From Tuctoria greenei (taxonomy: Eukaryota; Streptophyta; Magnoliopsida; Poales; Poaceae), in contig JAYESD010000005.1 in the NCBI GenBank assembly GCA_036927565.1, positions 86,282,301 to 86,346,300 on the forward strand: a stretch of 64,000 nt of DNA, given 5' to 3'. Below, piece by piece: positions 46,853 through 59,122 of the stretch. A program made the translations under genes and the position numbers. Positions within the stretch are counted from its first letter, which is position 1, and each line of letters begins with the position of its first letter. A model generated the notes under the pieces. The model was not told where the DNA came from and made no database searches. It saw only the letters and a program-made list of their open reading frames with translations.

Positions 46853-47715
46853 TGTCGGTGGTTTTGATCCAGCAGATCTCCCGACACTACTAAAGTGTTA
46901 GAGGAGTTTGAAGTTCGGTGTGGGTGTGCGGAGATTCAAGAAGGTGAAGTGTAAAACAGTACAGGAGACACAAAGATTTACGTGGTTCGGGCCGCCTGAG
47001 CGTAATACCCTGCTCCACGGGGTGTGTTGGTGTTGTATTGGAAGTATGAGCTCAACGTGAGTTGAGAGTGTAGAGTGAGTGCGTAGCGTCCGTGTGTCCT
47101 GTGTATCGTCGGCCTGTCCTTTTATAGTACAAGGGCAGGCCGTTACAAGTTAGCCTGGCCTGACATGTGGCCCTGGCGGTTACTAATATTGATACACATT
47201 TGATGCGCTTAATTACCCTTAATAACCGAGTTATGGGCTTTGATAGCACCGTTACTGGTAATTAAGGTCGTCCGATCGTGTGTCATTAATATAGTATTAA
47301 TGACACTTAATCGGGTCTTGAAGTCCTTGATTCTCCTTTGAAGATCCGGAGCCATTGTGAAGTCTTCCGGAGGTTGGAGGCTAAAGATCCGATGGTTGGA
47401 CACGTGGCAGCTCCAGAGCATACTGTGGGAAACAGATAGGTCCGGTGCCACCTAACACGTGTCAGTTATGGAGCTTCCCTCGATCTGGGGTTAGGTCCGG
47501 GGGTGCCGCTATGGTACATAGCCCGGGAGCTTCCCCCTTGTGGGCGGTAGCTCCGGTTTGATAGTACACGTGGCGACCCTGGGACTAACCATGTTGGGGA
47601 AGTGGGTCCGGTTATGTCTGACATGTGGGCCTCCAAAGGTCTTCAAATCAAGTAGATGATATTCCCTTGAGATCTTTGCAATCCCAAGGGGTATATGGTA
47701 CCCAGGGTACCGACA
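46853..47715 (-). repeat. C2 3' LTR
   Basis: 863 bases, ends TGTCGG and CGACA. It matches 59123-59984. TATA box at 47119-47128 (minus). Confidence 0.93.
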
Positions 47716-47738
47716 GTGGCCCCCTGGGCCCACCTCTG
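47716..47738 (-). other. C2 polypurine tract
   Basis: The minus strand AGAGGTGGGCCCAGGGGGCC directly precedes the 3' LTR; nearly the same as in C1. Confidence 0.65.
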
Positions 47739-48248
47739 GAGAAGGCCCTTTGGGTGAAGTCGTTTCACCGGAGGTGGGTCCATCCTTTGACTTCTGAACT
47801 GAGTCTTCAAAGGTCTTCGGATGTGCTGTTAGCGATGGTTTCGAGTTAAATCCTCGCCGCGTGGCATACCCCATGTGCAGCAAATGAGATCTTTGGCGTG
47901 CGGATCTCACGCAATTGAAGGTCGCCGATTCCCGATACGAAAATCATATCGGTTCCGCGCGCCTTGTCAGGCCGCCGCCTTCGGGCTTCCCGCCTCGTGA
48001 TGACAACCGTTCGCCTGGGTAAGAACCTCGAGTTTATCGTCCGAGTAGTCTTGGGCCCTCTTGTCATCGGCTGGGTGGAATTTTTGAGTAGTATCTTCGA
48101 CTTCCTTGCAGTTTCCATCCAAGCGTTGCGAGGGCTTACTTAATAAGGAAAGCGTGCACCGTCTGGGGTTCTTTACGCCTCTCATCTGATCTTGCGCTCA
48201 AACTCCCAACTTGTGCTCGCTTTTCCTCTCTTGCCTTGCTGTGCCTCG
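47739..48248 (+). other. C2 upstream region of the antisense gene
   Basis: About 510 non-coding bases. The block 48111-48156 (GTTTCCATCCAAGCGTTGCG, GCTTACTTAATAAGG) is conserved in C1 and lies about 100 bases before the antisense start codon; CTTAATAAGG could serve as a weak TATA. Confidence 0.45.
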
Positions 48249-49637
48249 ATGGAGTTGGGTCTCCGCGAGAGCCGTTTGAAGACCGAAGGTGACCTGAAGA
48301 AGGTCCGGGCCCTCATGGGATGGTCCCCGGACTTCTTCAACCGCCTGGTCTGCGCCGGGGGAGAGCTCCCGTTCGAGAAGGAGCACGCCGGCGAAATGGT
48401 GTACTTCTCTTCGTATGCCATGGTGGGGTTCACCCCACCTTTTCCTCCTTTTTCTTGATGCTGCTAGACTTCTATGGTCTGTAGCTGTACCACCTTGGCC
48501 CCCACTCCATTCTTCTTGTGTTTGTCTTCGTCCACTTCTGTGAAATGTGGGTGGGCATCCCCCCTGCATTGAACTCTTCCAGACCTTCTTCACCATCGAT
48601 ACCACCAGTAGGAGTAATGAGTACCTTGGCTTCGACTATTTCGTGAAGCGCAAGAAGTGCCCATTTAAGTACCTCCGGTCGTTTCCCTCTGGAAAGTGGG
48701 ATGATTGGAAGAAGGACTGGATAGTCATCTGGGTGGAGGAGCACGAGAAGCTGGAGCTGCCCGAAGGCCTCCCCAACATCGACACTACAGTCTGGAGTGA
48801 AGCTCCGGTGCTGTCGGATGCCTTCAACCCTGCTCTGACTAGGATCCTCCAGTGCGTGGAGGGAGGATTAACTCATCAGGCGGTGTTTTTCAACTTCCTG
48901 GTCAACAGATGGGCACCGCTGAAGAGGAGAGAAAAACTCGCTTGGGCCCTCAACAGTGTGATGGACGACGACCGGGTCGAGACCGGGCTGAAGTCCAATA
49001 TGGCGGGGGCAACCTTGGAGTTTCATCTCAAGAAGTTCCAGCACGGCATCGACGTCGCGGGTGATGACTTGAATCCGCCATTAGCTTTTCTCCCTCTGAA
49101 CGTGGAAGTAGAGTTCAGCAGGGAGCTCCGGCGAAAGATGCCTGTGCTTGACGACCTTGGTGTCGTCGAGAGAAGATCAACTTCCAGGGTGGTGATCCCT
49201 GGGGCTTCTGAAGGTGGCTCCAACCCTGCCCTGAAGCCAAGGATCGAAGTCGTCGGCAAGGGCAAGGAGCCGGCGGACGAACCCTTGAGCTGGAAGAGGA
49301 AGCAGCAGCATGCCGACGGAAGGTCCGTCAGGCCTATAACCTCTGCATCGGCTCCTTCTCCCCAGAGGGGGAGGTCTTCTACAACTGCGGCGACTGTACC
49401 CGCAGCAGCGTCTTCCCGGGGTGCTAGCTCTGGGCATGCGACTCTAGCACCAGGGCTAGTTGAGGCCTCTAGGTCCGGAGGTCCTTCCTGGTCGAGAGGG
49501 GCCTCGACTAAGGAAATGCCTGTGGCTGCAACGAGTTCCGGGGGGCCTTCCGGTGCTTCCACACCAGCGGCGGCTATGGTCAGCCCAGAACGCCCGGGAA
49601 AGAGGTTCCGCGCAAGCTGGTGCGGAAGCCTCCCAAG

Positions 49638-49715
49638 GTAATTTTTAATCGTTACCTCAGACAGTTATTTTGTTGTTGTTACTATTTTTTAAGTTTCTTC
49701 ATCCATCATCTGCAG
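49638..49715 (+). other. Intron of the C2 antisense gene (78 bases)
   Basis: Donor CCCAAG|GTAATT and acceptor CATCTGCAG|CGTT. The interval is T-rich and has stops. Removing it joins AG to C as a serine codon and keeps the frame of exon 2. The junction sits at the same residue as in C1. Confidence 0.8.
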
Positions 49716-50109
49716 CGTTCCCAAGAAGAGGAGTGAGGCTCCACCCTCGGCCACAGCAGCTGAAGCTGTGAGGGCAGAAGCTTCTACTCCTGTCCCGGCG
49801 CCACCCCAAGTGGTGGCTGAAGCTGCGACAGCTCCGGCGCCAGCTGTCGTGGTCATGGACCTCGACTCATCCCCAGAGACTCCCGTGGTAGCGCCGGACC
49901 GCGGGAGAGAAGAGGCGCCAGCGGCACTTGCCCTGGAGGTTGAAGCTCCAGGTCCTGGTGCAGATATGATGGAAGCTTTGGCCATTGAGCCGGAGGAAGC
50001 AGTAATTCTGGCCCCAGAGCCAGAAATTGTCGAAGCCTCAGCGGTTGAGCAGGAGGTAATTGAAGTCTCGGCGTGCGCGCTGGATGTTGAGGAAGTCCCG
50101 ACGGTTGGG

Positions 50110-50285
50110 CCGGCTACCTTTGAAGCACCGGCCGCAGAGCCGGTCATTGCTGGAGCTCCGGCCGCAGGGCCGGTTGATGTTGAAGACCTTCCGGCTCCTG
50201 AGCCGGTTGCCGTTGAAGCTCCGACCGCAGGGCCGGCTGTTGTTGAAGATCTTCCGGCGCCCGAGCCGGTCGTAGTGAAGGCGTC
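50110..50285 (+). repeat. 30-33 base coding minisatellite
   Basis: About five units of CCGGCCGCAGAGCCGGT-type sequence plus GTTGAAG(AC)CT coding 10-11 residue Pro/Ala/Glu/Val repeats (APxAGPVxVE, LPAPEPVxVE). Looser copies extend to 49980 and a similar, more degenerate array exists in C1 (about 11940-12200). Confidence 0.7.
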
Positions 50286-51792
50286 AGCGCTTGAGCCCCC
50301 AGTAGAGGAGGTGCCCAGGCCGGAGCCAGAAGCAGCCCCTGCTCCGGGAGTGACGACGCCGGAGGTACCTGCGGCTGAGCCGGAGTGCCCTGATGAAGTC
50401 GCTAGCCCCCTGCCCGAGGGGGCGAACGAAGATCTGGCGGCTGGTCCTTCGGTACCACTTCTGGAGGTTGGAACATCATCAGTGGGACCCTCCTTGATGG
50501 CAACTGAGGCCATCCCGGAGGACGGCCCTAGTGCCGTGGAGGCTCAGGGGACCACTCTTGTGGAGTGGGACCCAATTTTTGTAACTGAAAACCCGCTGGA
50601 ACCAGCGGAGGAGACCCCAGCAGGTCCGGATCCTATCCCGTTGTCATTGTCTATTGACAACGCCTGCTCCAGTCTGTGTCAAGTTCAGCTGGCATTCTTC
50701 CACGACAGCAAGGCTCTTGAAGAGGAGCGCCAAACCCTTAGGAGGTGGCGTAATTGGCTCTACTTCGAGACCAAGCTGGTGCAGTCGAGGCTGGCAGATG
50801 ACAAAGAATGGATCAAGCAGGAGAAGGTCCGCCTGGAATACTAGGACAAATTATTGGATGACAGGGAGAGCTTGACTCGCGCCCTCGACGTTCAATCCTG
50901 GGCCATTTATGAGCAGACCAAGGAAGCTAATAGTGTGGCTGATGAACGCCAAGAAAGGCTAGAAGCCATTAACACTACTCTCATCAAGCGACGGGAGGCA
51001 CTTGAGGAGAGGGAGAAGAGGCTCGAAGATGAAGAGCAAAAACTCCTAGAGCTGCGGGATGACGTCCTAAAGAGGGAGGAGGAGCTCACCAAAAAGGTGG
51101 CTCTGGCTGAGAAGGGCCTCGAGGAGCGTGCCAAGAAATTGGAAGAGCGTTGTGCTGAGGAGGAGGAGAAGGCCTGGGTGCGAGGGCAGGAACTCTACGA
51201 GCAAGAGTGTGCCATCGCTGCTAGGGAGAAGAAAGTGAGGGGCAGGGAGAAGGACCTGGTTGACCGCTGGAACAAGATCTACCTCCGGGAGGAGGAGCTC
51301 GGAAAACTCGAGAAGTAGGTTGCTGAAAAGATTCAGCAAAATGCCAAAGAGGTTGAGTGCCTTGCTCGCAAGAATTCTGAACTGACGACAGCCAAAAGAT
51401 CCTTGGAAGAACTGAAGGGCTTGAGGGCTGTGGACTTCTTACAAGTTTGGGAGTTCCTGAGCAAAGCCAACGACGCGCTGACACTGATGGGCTTCAGTCC
51501 CATGCGTCCGGATGATCCGGAGCCAGAGCCGGACCTGGCATTGCAGGCATTGAGCTCGGCGGGTAGCAAACTCTCAAAGGTGGGCGACGTCATCGCGGAC
51601 CAATTGGAGGTTGAGGGGCAATCCCTGGCGAAGAACGTTGTAGAGTATGTGCTGATGTGCTACACCAGCCGGGATCCCCAATTCCCTCTGGACCCGGTGC
51701 TTGAAGGTCCCGTCGAAGGAGAAGGTGAAGCCACTTGAGCCAACGTGTTGGAGGTTGCTCAGAAGGTCGCCCAGTTCTTCCATAGGGTCTAG

Positions 51793-53086
51793 GACCATCT
51801 CTGTAGCTCCCACTTGTATTCTCTCTTTTTCTTCCCCAATTTTCTAATCCCTTGTCTCCAGATGAATGAAATCCAAATTTTTGCGAATTTCATTTTTTGT
51901 CTTCAACACTTTTCTCTTCACTTGGCCCCCTGGTAGATGTACACAATTTGATTGTGAACATGTACCAAGAGGATATTGTGTTTTGTTGATGACTCGTTTG
52001 CTTCGAACTTGTAAAATGTAGGTCCGAAGTTTTCGATAGTAAAGGCCCCCTGAGGTTGTCAGAGCTCTAAAGCTCCGGTATTGACTACCATCGGGGCTGA
52101 GTAGCTCCGGCAATAATTCCTATCAATGCGTAGAGCATCAACAGTTAGACCTCTGGGGTGTCGGAGCTTAGTAGCTCCGGCAGTGACCTTTGCCAACACG
52201 TAGTTTGTCGGCAGCAGACTCCGTTTGTGGAATCTTCTCACCATCTTTTATTCTGCGTCGACGGCTGGCACCCCTAGCTTTACCGGAGCTTGGTTGCTTC
52301 GGTGATGCTCGTTTTCAATGTTTAACATCGATTATAAGTCACCTAGGGGGAGTCGGAGCTTCGTTAGCTCTGGCTTTTCTCCATCAATGTGGATTCTTTA
52401 TTTTTCCTGCACACTGAAGCCAAGAAAAATAGTAAAATTCGCTCCTTGCCTATAACTTCGTCGTGACTTACGATTCTCAAGAAAATTTTAGGTCAAACTC
52501 GATTCTGAATGCAACCGAATGCATTGCCCTCTTTCTTCCGGATCCAACTGTACTTGGACCCGCCTTACTTCGGCCTGCCGAGGTGTTGGTAGAGTGGCGT
52601 ACTTAGGGTGCTTGACCAGGCTAAGTTGATAGCACACTCTGGCCCTGTATTGGCTTGGCGGCATTCAGGCGAGTGGGCCATGAACAATATTTGAATCCAA
52701 AAGAATCTACAATACAACTCGAATCGTATATGAACCAGTCGAACTAAAATTTCTTAAGAATTGCACGTCCTTGTTATAGACAAGAAAGAGAAAAATAAAA
52801 AATGTTGAGCCTGTACAAAGTAAATGCACGTGGAGTCTGTTTCACATGAAGATGTCTTTCATTATAGGTCCGGGGTACAGGGGAAACAAGTACACTCTTA
52901 GGGTACGGAACCAGGTTAAGCGTGTTTCATTTCTCGTTTGGCCCAGGGTAGCTAGCCACACTTTTAGTCCTGAGACTATGACAAGTGATGCATGAACTTT
53001 GTGGACCTTCCGAGAAAGGTCTGGCTGTTCTCCCGGAGGAACTACCCGACTCTATACAATGACTCTATAACATACACCTCAAGTTA
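51793..53086. other. C2 spacer between antisense gene and pol
   Basis: About 1.3 kb, non-coding. The antisense gene ends at 51792 and integrase at 53087, facing each other. The content is colinear with 9139-10448. Confidence 0.7.
52040..52380. repeat. C2 hairpin-forming tandem repeats
   Basis: About five units with GGAGCTTAGTAGCTCCGG, CAGAGCTCTAAAGCTCCGG and similar near-palindromes, 60-80 bases apart, separated by CAATGCGTAG or CAACACGTAG phrases. They are the counterpart of 9873-10204 in C1. Confidence 0.65.
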
Positions 53087-54480
53087 CTATAGACTCACCT
53101 TCGTGATATTAGGGTAGAACTTACGGAGGTGCTCAATGTTCCAAGGATTTGGGAGAGGTGTCCCATCCTCGGTTGCCAAGCGAACGCTTCCGGGACGGGA
53201 TACTTTAATCACTCGGAAGGGTCCTTCCCAGTTGGGGGAGAGTTTGTTTAACCCTTCTGGATTGTATTCTCCGTAGCACCACATCGCCTTCCTCGAGCTG
53301 TCGGTGTTGTACATGCCGCTGATGATAGCGTCGAAGGGCTTGGCGGTATCGGGCATTCCGAACAGATGCTTGGCACCTTCCCTCCTCAAGGAGGTCTAGG
53401 TCTTCACGCCGGAGCTGGTCCTGCGTGGCTTCGTCGAAGGTCCGGACCCGGAGTGACCCTAAGGTGATTTCCGGAGGAAGGATATCTTCAGCTCCATACA
53501 CCAGGAAGAAGGGTGTCTCTCCAGTTGACCGGTTTGGAGTAGTCCTGTTGGCCCATAGAGTTGGCGGAAGCTCTTCAATTCAGTTGGCTCCATGTTTTTT
53601 CAAGCGCTCATAGGTGCGCGTTTTGAGTCCTTTTAGGATTTCAACATTTGCTCTCTCGGCCTCACCATTGCTTGCCAGGTGAGCTACGGAGGCGTAGCAA
53701 ACTTGAATGTCGAGGTCTTCGCAATATCCTTGAAATGCAGAGCTTGTGAATTGGGTCCCGTTATCAGTAATGATTTTGTTTGGGACTCCAAATCTGCATA
53801 TGATGGACTGCAAAAAGTTGATAGCAGAAATACATGAACTTGTCACAACTGGAGTTGCTTCCGGCCACTTGGTGAACTTGTCAATGGCGAAATACATGAA
53901 CTTGTAACCTCTGACGGCTCTTGGGAAAGGTCCCAAGATGTCCATCCCCCACATGGCGAAGGGCCATGTAGGAGGTATCATTTGTAGAGGCTGAGCCGGT
54001 GTGTGAATTTGCTTTGCATGAAATTGGCATGCTTCACATTTCTTCACCAGCTCAGTTGCATCCTGGAGTGCTGTAGGCTAGTAGAAGCCATGCCAGAAGG
54101 CTTTACCGACCAGCGTGCAGGAAGACGCGTGGTTCCCACACTCGCCTCCATGGATTTCTACGAGGAGCTTGCAGCCTTCTTCCCTTGTGATACACCGCAT
54201 TAGGATGCCGTTGGCACCACGCCGGTAGAGATCCCCTTCTACCAACGTGTATCTTTTAGCCAATCTGACTATCCGGTCAGCGAAAACATCATTGTCAGGA
54301 AGGATGTTGTCTTTCAAGTAGCTCCGGATCTCCAAGATCCATGCGTTGGAGCTAACTTGAGCATTGGTGTCTTGCGTGCTGGGTTGCTCGGAGCTTCTGG
54401 GAGCACTTACGACCCTTGATGGCTGCCATGGTAACAGGGCCATCGGGACCGTCAGCCTCGGGATGCTGATCTCGCCCCCT
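53087..54480 (-). pseudogene. C2 integrase
   Basis: Zinc domain EIHGGECGNH and CEACQFHAKQ; core GMDILGPFP, ITDNGTQFTSS and EAERANVEILKG keep all three catalytic residues. C-terminal GPFRVIKVSRPGSVRL ends at 53087. Breaks: TAG near 54080 (TGG in C1), a stop near 53580 and a shift near 53390-53500. This is the best-preserved integrase in the window. Confidence 0.87.
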
Positions 54481-54929
54481 TCGCTCAGTTCAGCAGGCTG
54501 AGCTGTGGGTTTTGACAACCTCCGGACAAAAGTTCCGTCAGGAGCTAGAGCTCCGGTTGACGCTTTCGTCGAGAGTTCGTCGGCTTCAGCGTTGAGGGCA
54601 CGCTGGACATGGTGGAGATCTAGGATTTCGAAGTCCTTCTGAAGCCTCTGGACTTCAAGGAGGTAAGCAGCTAGCTGGAGATTGTTGCAGGAGCATTCAC
54701 CCTTCACTTGCTTAATGATGAGCTGTGAATCTCCCTTGACCAACAGTTGCTTGACACCGTATGACAGTGCCACCCTTAGTCCGTAGATGAGTGCTTCGTA
54801 TTCCGCCATGTTGTTGGTCGCCTTCAAGTCAAGGTGTACCATGTATTTTACCTTCTCTCCAGTTGGTGCGAGGAGAAGGATTCCAGCTCCGGCCCCCTAC
54901 TTTTGCATGGAGCCGTCAAAGTAGAGGGT
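54481..54929 (-). pseudogene. C2 second RNase H
   Basis: NNMAEYEALIYGLRVAL, LVKGDSQLIIKQ and LNAEADELSTKA. The N-terminal LYFDGSMQK segment is separated by stops near 54930 and 54897. It marks the Tat lineage, as in C1. Confidence 0.83.
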
Positions 54930-56393
54930 CTAGTGAGGCTCGGTGAAGACCGGAGCCTTGTGTTCCGGCTTCTGCTCACTGGGGCCCCCAGGGTTTGATG
55001 GAGAGGGAGTCCATTCTGCCACGAAATCCGCCAATGCTTGACTCTTGATTGCTTGCCTTGAAATGAATTCGAGATCGAATTCAGCCAATTCCGCTACCCA
55101 CTTTGCAATATTCCCAGTTGAATTGGGATTATGCAAAATTGCTCGAAGTGGGTAAGAGGTCACTAGTGAAACCTTGTGAGCTTGGAAGTAATGGCGAAGC
55201 TTCCTGGAGGCAATGAGAACTGCATAGAGCAGCTTATGCACCTCTAGGTATCGAGTCTTGGCGTCATGCAGTACTTCACTGATGAAGTACACTGGGCGTT
55301 GGATGGTCCGGACCCCCCCAGAGGGGCCCGGAGCTTCCTCTTCATCGACCCGGATCCTCCCTGAGGGATCCGGACCTTCTTTGGGGACCTCCGGGTCCTT
55401 GCTGGAGGGACCCGGAGCTTCTTCAGAAACGACCTGGACCCTCCCGGAGGGGTCTGAGTCTTCTGAAGTAACTTTTTGTGAACTCAAGTCTGGGAGCTGG
55501 GACCCAGACTCGCTTTCAGGAACCTCCGGACCCTCCCGGAGGGGTCTGTATTCCTGAGCATGGGATAGTTCTGGTCTCTCCGCAACCAGGACCATACTGA
55601 CGACTTCGTCAGTTGCTAAAATGTAAAGCAGCAAAGGCTCACCAGGGTTCGTAGATACCAGAGTTGGTAGGGTGGTGAGGAACTGTTTTAGCTCCAGGAA
55701 CGCCTTTTCTGCTTCTTCAGACCATTGGAATGGTCCGTACTTCCTCAATAACTTATAGAAGAAAAGTGCCCGTTCTGCCAGTCTTGAAATGAACCGGCTA
55801 AGGGCTGCTACACATCCAGTCAGCTTTTGGACATCTTTGATGTGGGCCGGTGGCCGCATGTCTTTAATGGCTTTGATCTTCGCTGGATTAGCTTCTATGC
55901 CCCGATGACTTACCAGGAAACCAAGAAGTTTTCCGGAGCTAACCCTGAAGACACACTTGTCTGGGTTTAGCTTTGTGCGCGTGACCTGCAACTTGTCGAA
56001 GACAGCCTGTAAGGTGTCAGGGAGTGACTCCTTGTTCTTGACCTTGACCACGATGTCATCAACGTACACTTCCACTATGTCTCTAATGAGTTCTTCAAAA
56101 GTTTTGTACATAGCTCGTACAAAGGTTGAAGCTGCATTCTTGAGACCAAATGGCATGGCTATATAACAGTACAATCCATCTACTGTGATAAAAGAGGTAT
56201 GCTCTTCATCTTCCCTAGACATTCTGATTTGATGATACCCAGAATATGCGTCTAAGAAACACAGTAATTCACACCCAGAGGTGGAATCCACTATCTGATC
56301 TATTCTAGGTAGTGGGAATGGATCTTTTGGGAATGCCTTATTTAGTGTTGTGTAGTCGATACACATCCAAAGCTTCCCGCTAGCCTTGGGCAC
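54930..56393 (-). pseudogene. C2 RT and RNase H, 487 open codons
   Basis: A long open frame: RT from CIDYTTLNKAFPKDPF through FLDAYSGYHQI, MPFGLKNAA and an intact YVDDIVVK, then connection and RNase H. Within RNase H an insertion of about 80 codons rich in Pro/Ser/Gly/Glu (about 55290-55560, PSGRxRV, EEAPGPS repeats) precedes QRPVYFISEVLHDAKTRYLE. It ends at a TAG before the second RNase H. Upstream, a TGA near 56434 (CGG in C1) separates it from the first RT residues. Confidence 0.9.
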
Positions 56394-57223
56394 AACGACT
56401 GGGTTTGCCAGCCATTTTGGATGGAAGACTTCTCAGATGAATCCAGCTTCGAGCAACTTCTTCACTTCTTGTCGAATGAAGTTCTGTCACTCCACGGATT
56501 GGTTCCGAGGCTTCTGGTGCACGGGCCGGGGGTCAGGGTAGATCTTCAGATTGTGCTCAATCACTTCCCTAGGGATCCCAGGCATTTGTGACGGTTGCCA
56601 GGCAAACACGTCGACATTAGCCGGAGGAAAGTGATGAGCGTGAGTTCCTATTTGTCATTCAGTCCTCCCGATATACAGGTGGTCTGAGCGGCATCGGAAC
56701 CGATTTGGACGACTTTGATGCAAATGTCAGTGTCGCCGCTTGGCTGCACACGAGGTGCAGAAGTCGAGTCTCGCTGACGAATGCTTGGGGGTTTTGGAGC
56801 TTGTTCTATCCTGGAGTCCTCCTCTTGCGCCGTAGTAAGCGCATGAAGTTCTTCCAGAGCAGTTACTCCGGCAGTACGATCTCCACGGATCCGGAGAACG
56901 CCTACTGGTGTTGGCATCTTCAACACCAAGTAGCCATAATGAGCAGCTGCCATGAATTTGTACAAAGCAGGCCTACCCAAAATGGCGTTGAAAGGTAAGT
57001 TGATCTGAGCAACATCAAAGACCAACTTCTCGGTGCGATACTTCTCCCGGGTCCCAAAGGTAACGGGGAGGGTAATAGCACCGAGTGTGGTAATGGCTCA
57101 CGGACCTACTCCGGAGAAAGGTCGCGAGGGGTGAAGATCCGAAGGTCGGAGCTGAAGCTTGGTAAAAGCTTCAAAGCTTATGAGGTTGAGCCTCGAACCT
57201 CCGTCTACCATAACGTGGTGGAG
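56394..57223 (-). pseudogene. C2 protease and RT lead-in
   Basis: It begins right after the TAG 57224-57226 with LHHVMVDGGS. LGRPALYKFMAA and GDTDICIKVVQIG follow to a TAG at 56657-56659, the same codon as in C1 (about 5554-5556). After that the RT lead-in (REVIEHNLKIYPD) is frame-shifted. Confidence 0.82.
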
Positions 57224-59083
57224 CTAGATCTTATTGATGTTAGGAGATACCATCAAAGGTAACTGGCCTGCTCCAACCATGCTTCGAGGGCAGTCCAAAG
57301 CATCAAAAGTAATGGTTGTGTCCATCAACTTCTGATGAGGCTCCGCCCGAGCTGTAGGAGCTACAGCGGCCATGTCCCGGCGCATTGTCTTGAGGACACG
57401 ATGGGAGGTGATGTCCCATGATCCACCAAAAATGGTGTTCATGGTCTTCTGGCGCTCGTTGTCAGAGACGTCAGAATCATCATCGACGGAGGTGTAGACG
57501 GCCTTCAGGACCTTTTTTGGATCCTGAAAACCTAACTCCTCTTCAGCCAGAGCTTCGCCAACTTTTTGCTTTCCTTCCCTCTGTCGGAAAGGAGCTTCTT
57601 CCCGGCGCTTGTTGTAGCGCTCGTCAAGGTTTTGGACCTCCCGGCAGTCTTCCAAACTGTGGCTGTCCGTTTTGTGAATTGGACACCACACCTTGGGTTT
57701 GCCACCGTCTTCAGAAGACGGTCGAGGTCGCTTCTCGGGGCGTGGCCCCCAGCCACCCGGAGCTGCAGAAGATGCAGCATTGGATGCGCCTGCCGACGGC
57801 TTTTTCTTGTCGTTGGTCTTTTTCTTCTTCTTGCCACTCCCAGAGGTAGTGGCTTCACCTTTGGAGGATTTTTTGTTATCCTCCGGAGGTGGTTTGGAGT
57901 GCATTTCATGGCCTTCCGCAGCTCTGACACATTTGTCAGCCAAGCTAAAGAGTTCTGTGACACTGGTGATCTCCTTTATCGCCAGTTTCTCCAACATCTT
58001 CTTATCTCGTACACCCTGTCTGAATGCCACAATGACAGAAGCGCTAGAGATAGAAGGGATAGTGTTTCGTACCTGAGAGAACCTCTGGAGGAATGATCGC
58101 AGGGATTCTCCCCCTTTTTGCACGACTGCAAAAAGGTCCAGTTCAGTGCCTGGTCGGGTGTATGAACTCCCGCGGGTGTATGAACTCCCGAAGTTGGCGG
58201 TGAACTGCCGGCACAACTCCTCCCAACTGTTGATGGAGTTGGGTGGAAGGCTCATAAACCAGGACCGGGCGGTCCCAGTTAAAGCCACTGGCAAATAATT
58301 GGACATTACAACCTCATTTCCTCCAGCTGCTAGGATAGCAGTGGATTAAATCTGAAGAAATTCAATGGGATTAATAGTCCTGTCAAACTTCACCGGCAGG
58401 TGAGGCCAGAATTTCCGTGGCCACCTGACCATACGCAGATGCATGGCCAGGGCCGAACAGCCTCCTCCTACTCCTTCAGGAGCAAGAATTTCCTGAGCTT
58501 CTCGTCTTTCACGAGCACGCTCAATATGAACTCGGCCGTCTTGTTGACGGTATCGGCGATCCAGCTCCGCCCGGAGGTCATGAGTTGAAAGCCTTGACAT
58601 CGTGTGAGTGCGGTGTGCCCCTGGGGGCAACGACGTCACTTGCTGCGACGCAGCACGTCTCCTGTTGTTGGAAACGTGTGGACCAAGTCTGCCAGACAAG
58701 GTCCATCGCTGCGACGGGGCCTGTCCTGAAGGAGGAGGACCCTGGTTGCTGATGCGGTCGGCTGCTACTGCAACCAAGTGTTCCACATCGGCCCTCCACT
58801 GCTCCATTGCATCCCGGGATGCATCCGGAGGTGGTGGGCATAGAAGAAGAGCACGTGCTGTATGGAGTGCGTGTTCCGGGTTGTCATGATTTGCCGACGC
58901 AGTGATTGATGCCGGTGCACCATCGCGCTGCCCAGCTTGATTTGCTGGTGGAGGCGGCGGCGGTGGTAGCGTGACTCCTGCTGGAACTGGGGCTCCTGCT
59001 GGTGGCTGCATATTGGAGGGATTGCCCCCAACAGCTTGAACAGCGGGATGACCGTTGGATGATCCAGCAGCTGAGTTCACCAT
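57224..59083 (-). pseudogene. C2 gag
   Basis: Start ATG 59083 (MVNSAAGSSNGHP). Proline-rich N-terminus, capsid part (MSNYLPVALTGTARSWFMS, FLQRFSQVRNTIPS), Lys-rich linker and a complete CPIHKTDSHSLEDC zinc motif near 57670. Open for 360 codons from 58306; a TAA near 58347 breaks the upstream part. It ends with the TAG shared with C1. Confidence 0.88.
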
Positions 59084-59099
59084 TCTTGAAGTCTTAGGC

Positions 59100-59122
59100 G
59101 CCCCCCTACCTAGCGCGCCAAC
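59100..59122 (-). other. C2 primer binding site
   Basis: The minus strand GTTGGCGCGCTAGGTAGGGG follows the LTR end CATCGACA. Confidence 0.62.

Larger units (their letters stand above)
48249..51792 (+). pseudogene. C2 antisense gene, Transposase_28-type, one intron
   Basis: Exon 1 48249-49637, intron 49638-49715, exon 2 49716-51792, about 1,150 codons. The start MELGLRES is conserved with C1. Domains: PF04195-like region (about 48400-48600; LLDFYGL, FVHFCEMWVG, CIELFQTFF), a globular part (48600-49150), Ser-rich basic linker, Pro/Ala/Glu/Val repeats in exon 2 (49770-50350), SLSIDNACSSLCQVQ, coiled coil (50850-51320) and the end VWEFLSKAND/GFSPMRP. Breaks: shifts near 48455 and 48560, a TAG near 48482 (CAG in C1), TAG 50842-50844 (TGG in C1) and TAG 51316-51318 (CAG in C1). 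The stretches 48547-49641 and 49768-50844 are open. Role unknown. Confidence 0.87.

Noticed and set aside
50854..51318. Charged coiled-coil ORF as a host structural gene
   Set aside because: It is in frame with the upstream exon of the antisense gene after one TAG that is TGG in C1, and C1 has the same segment. It is part of the retroelement.
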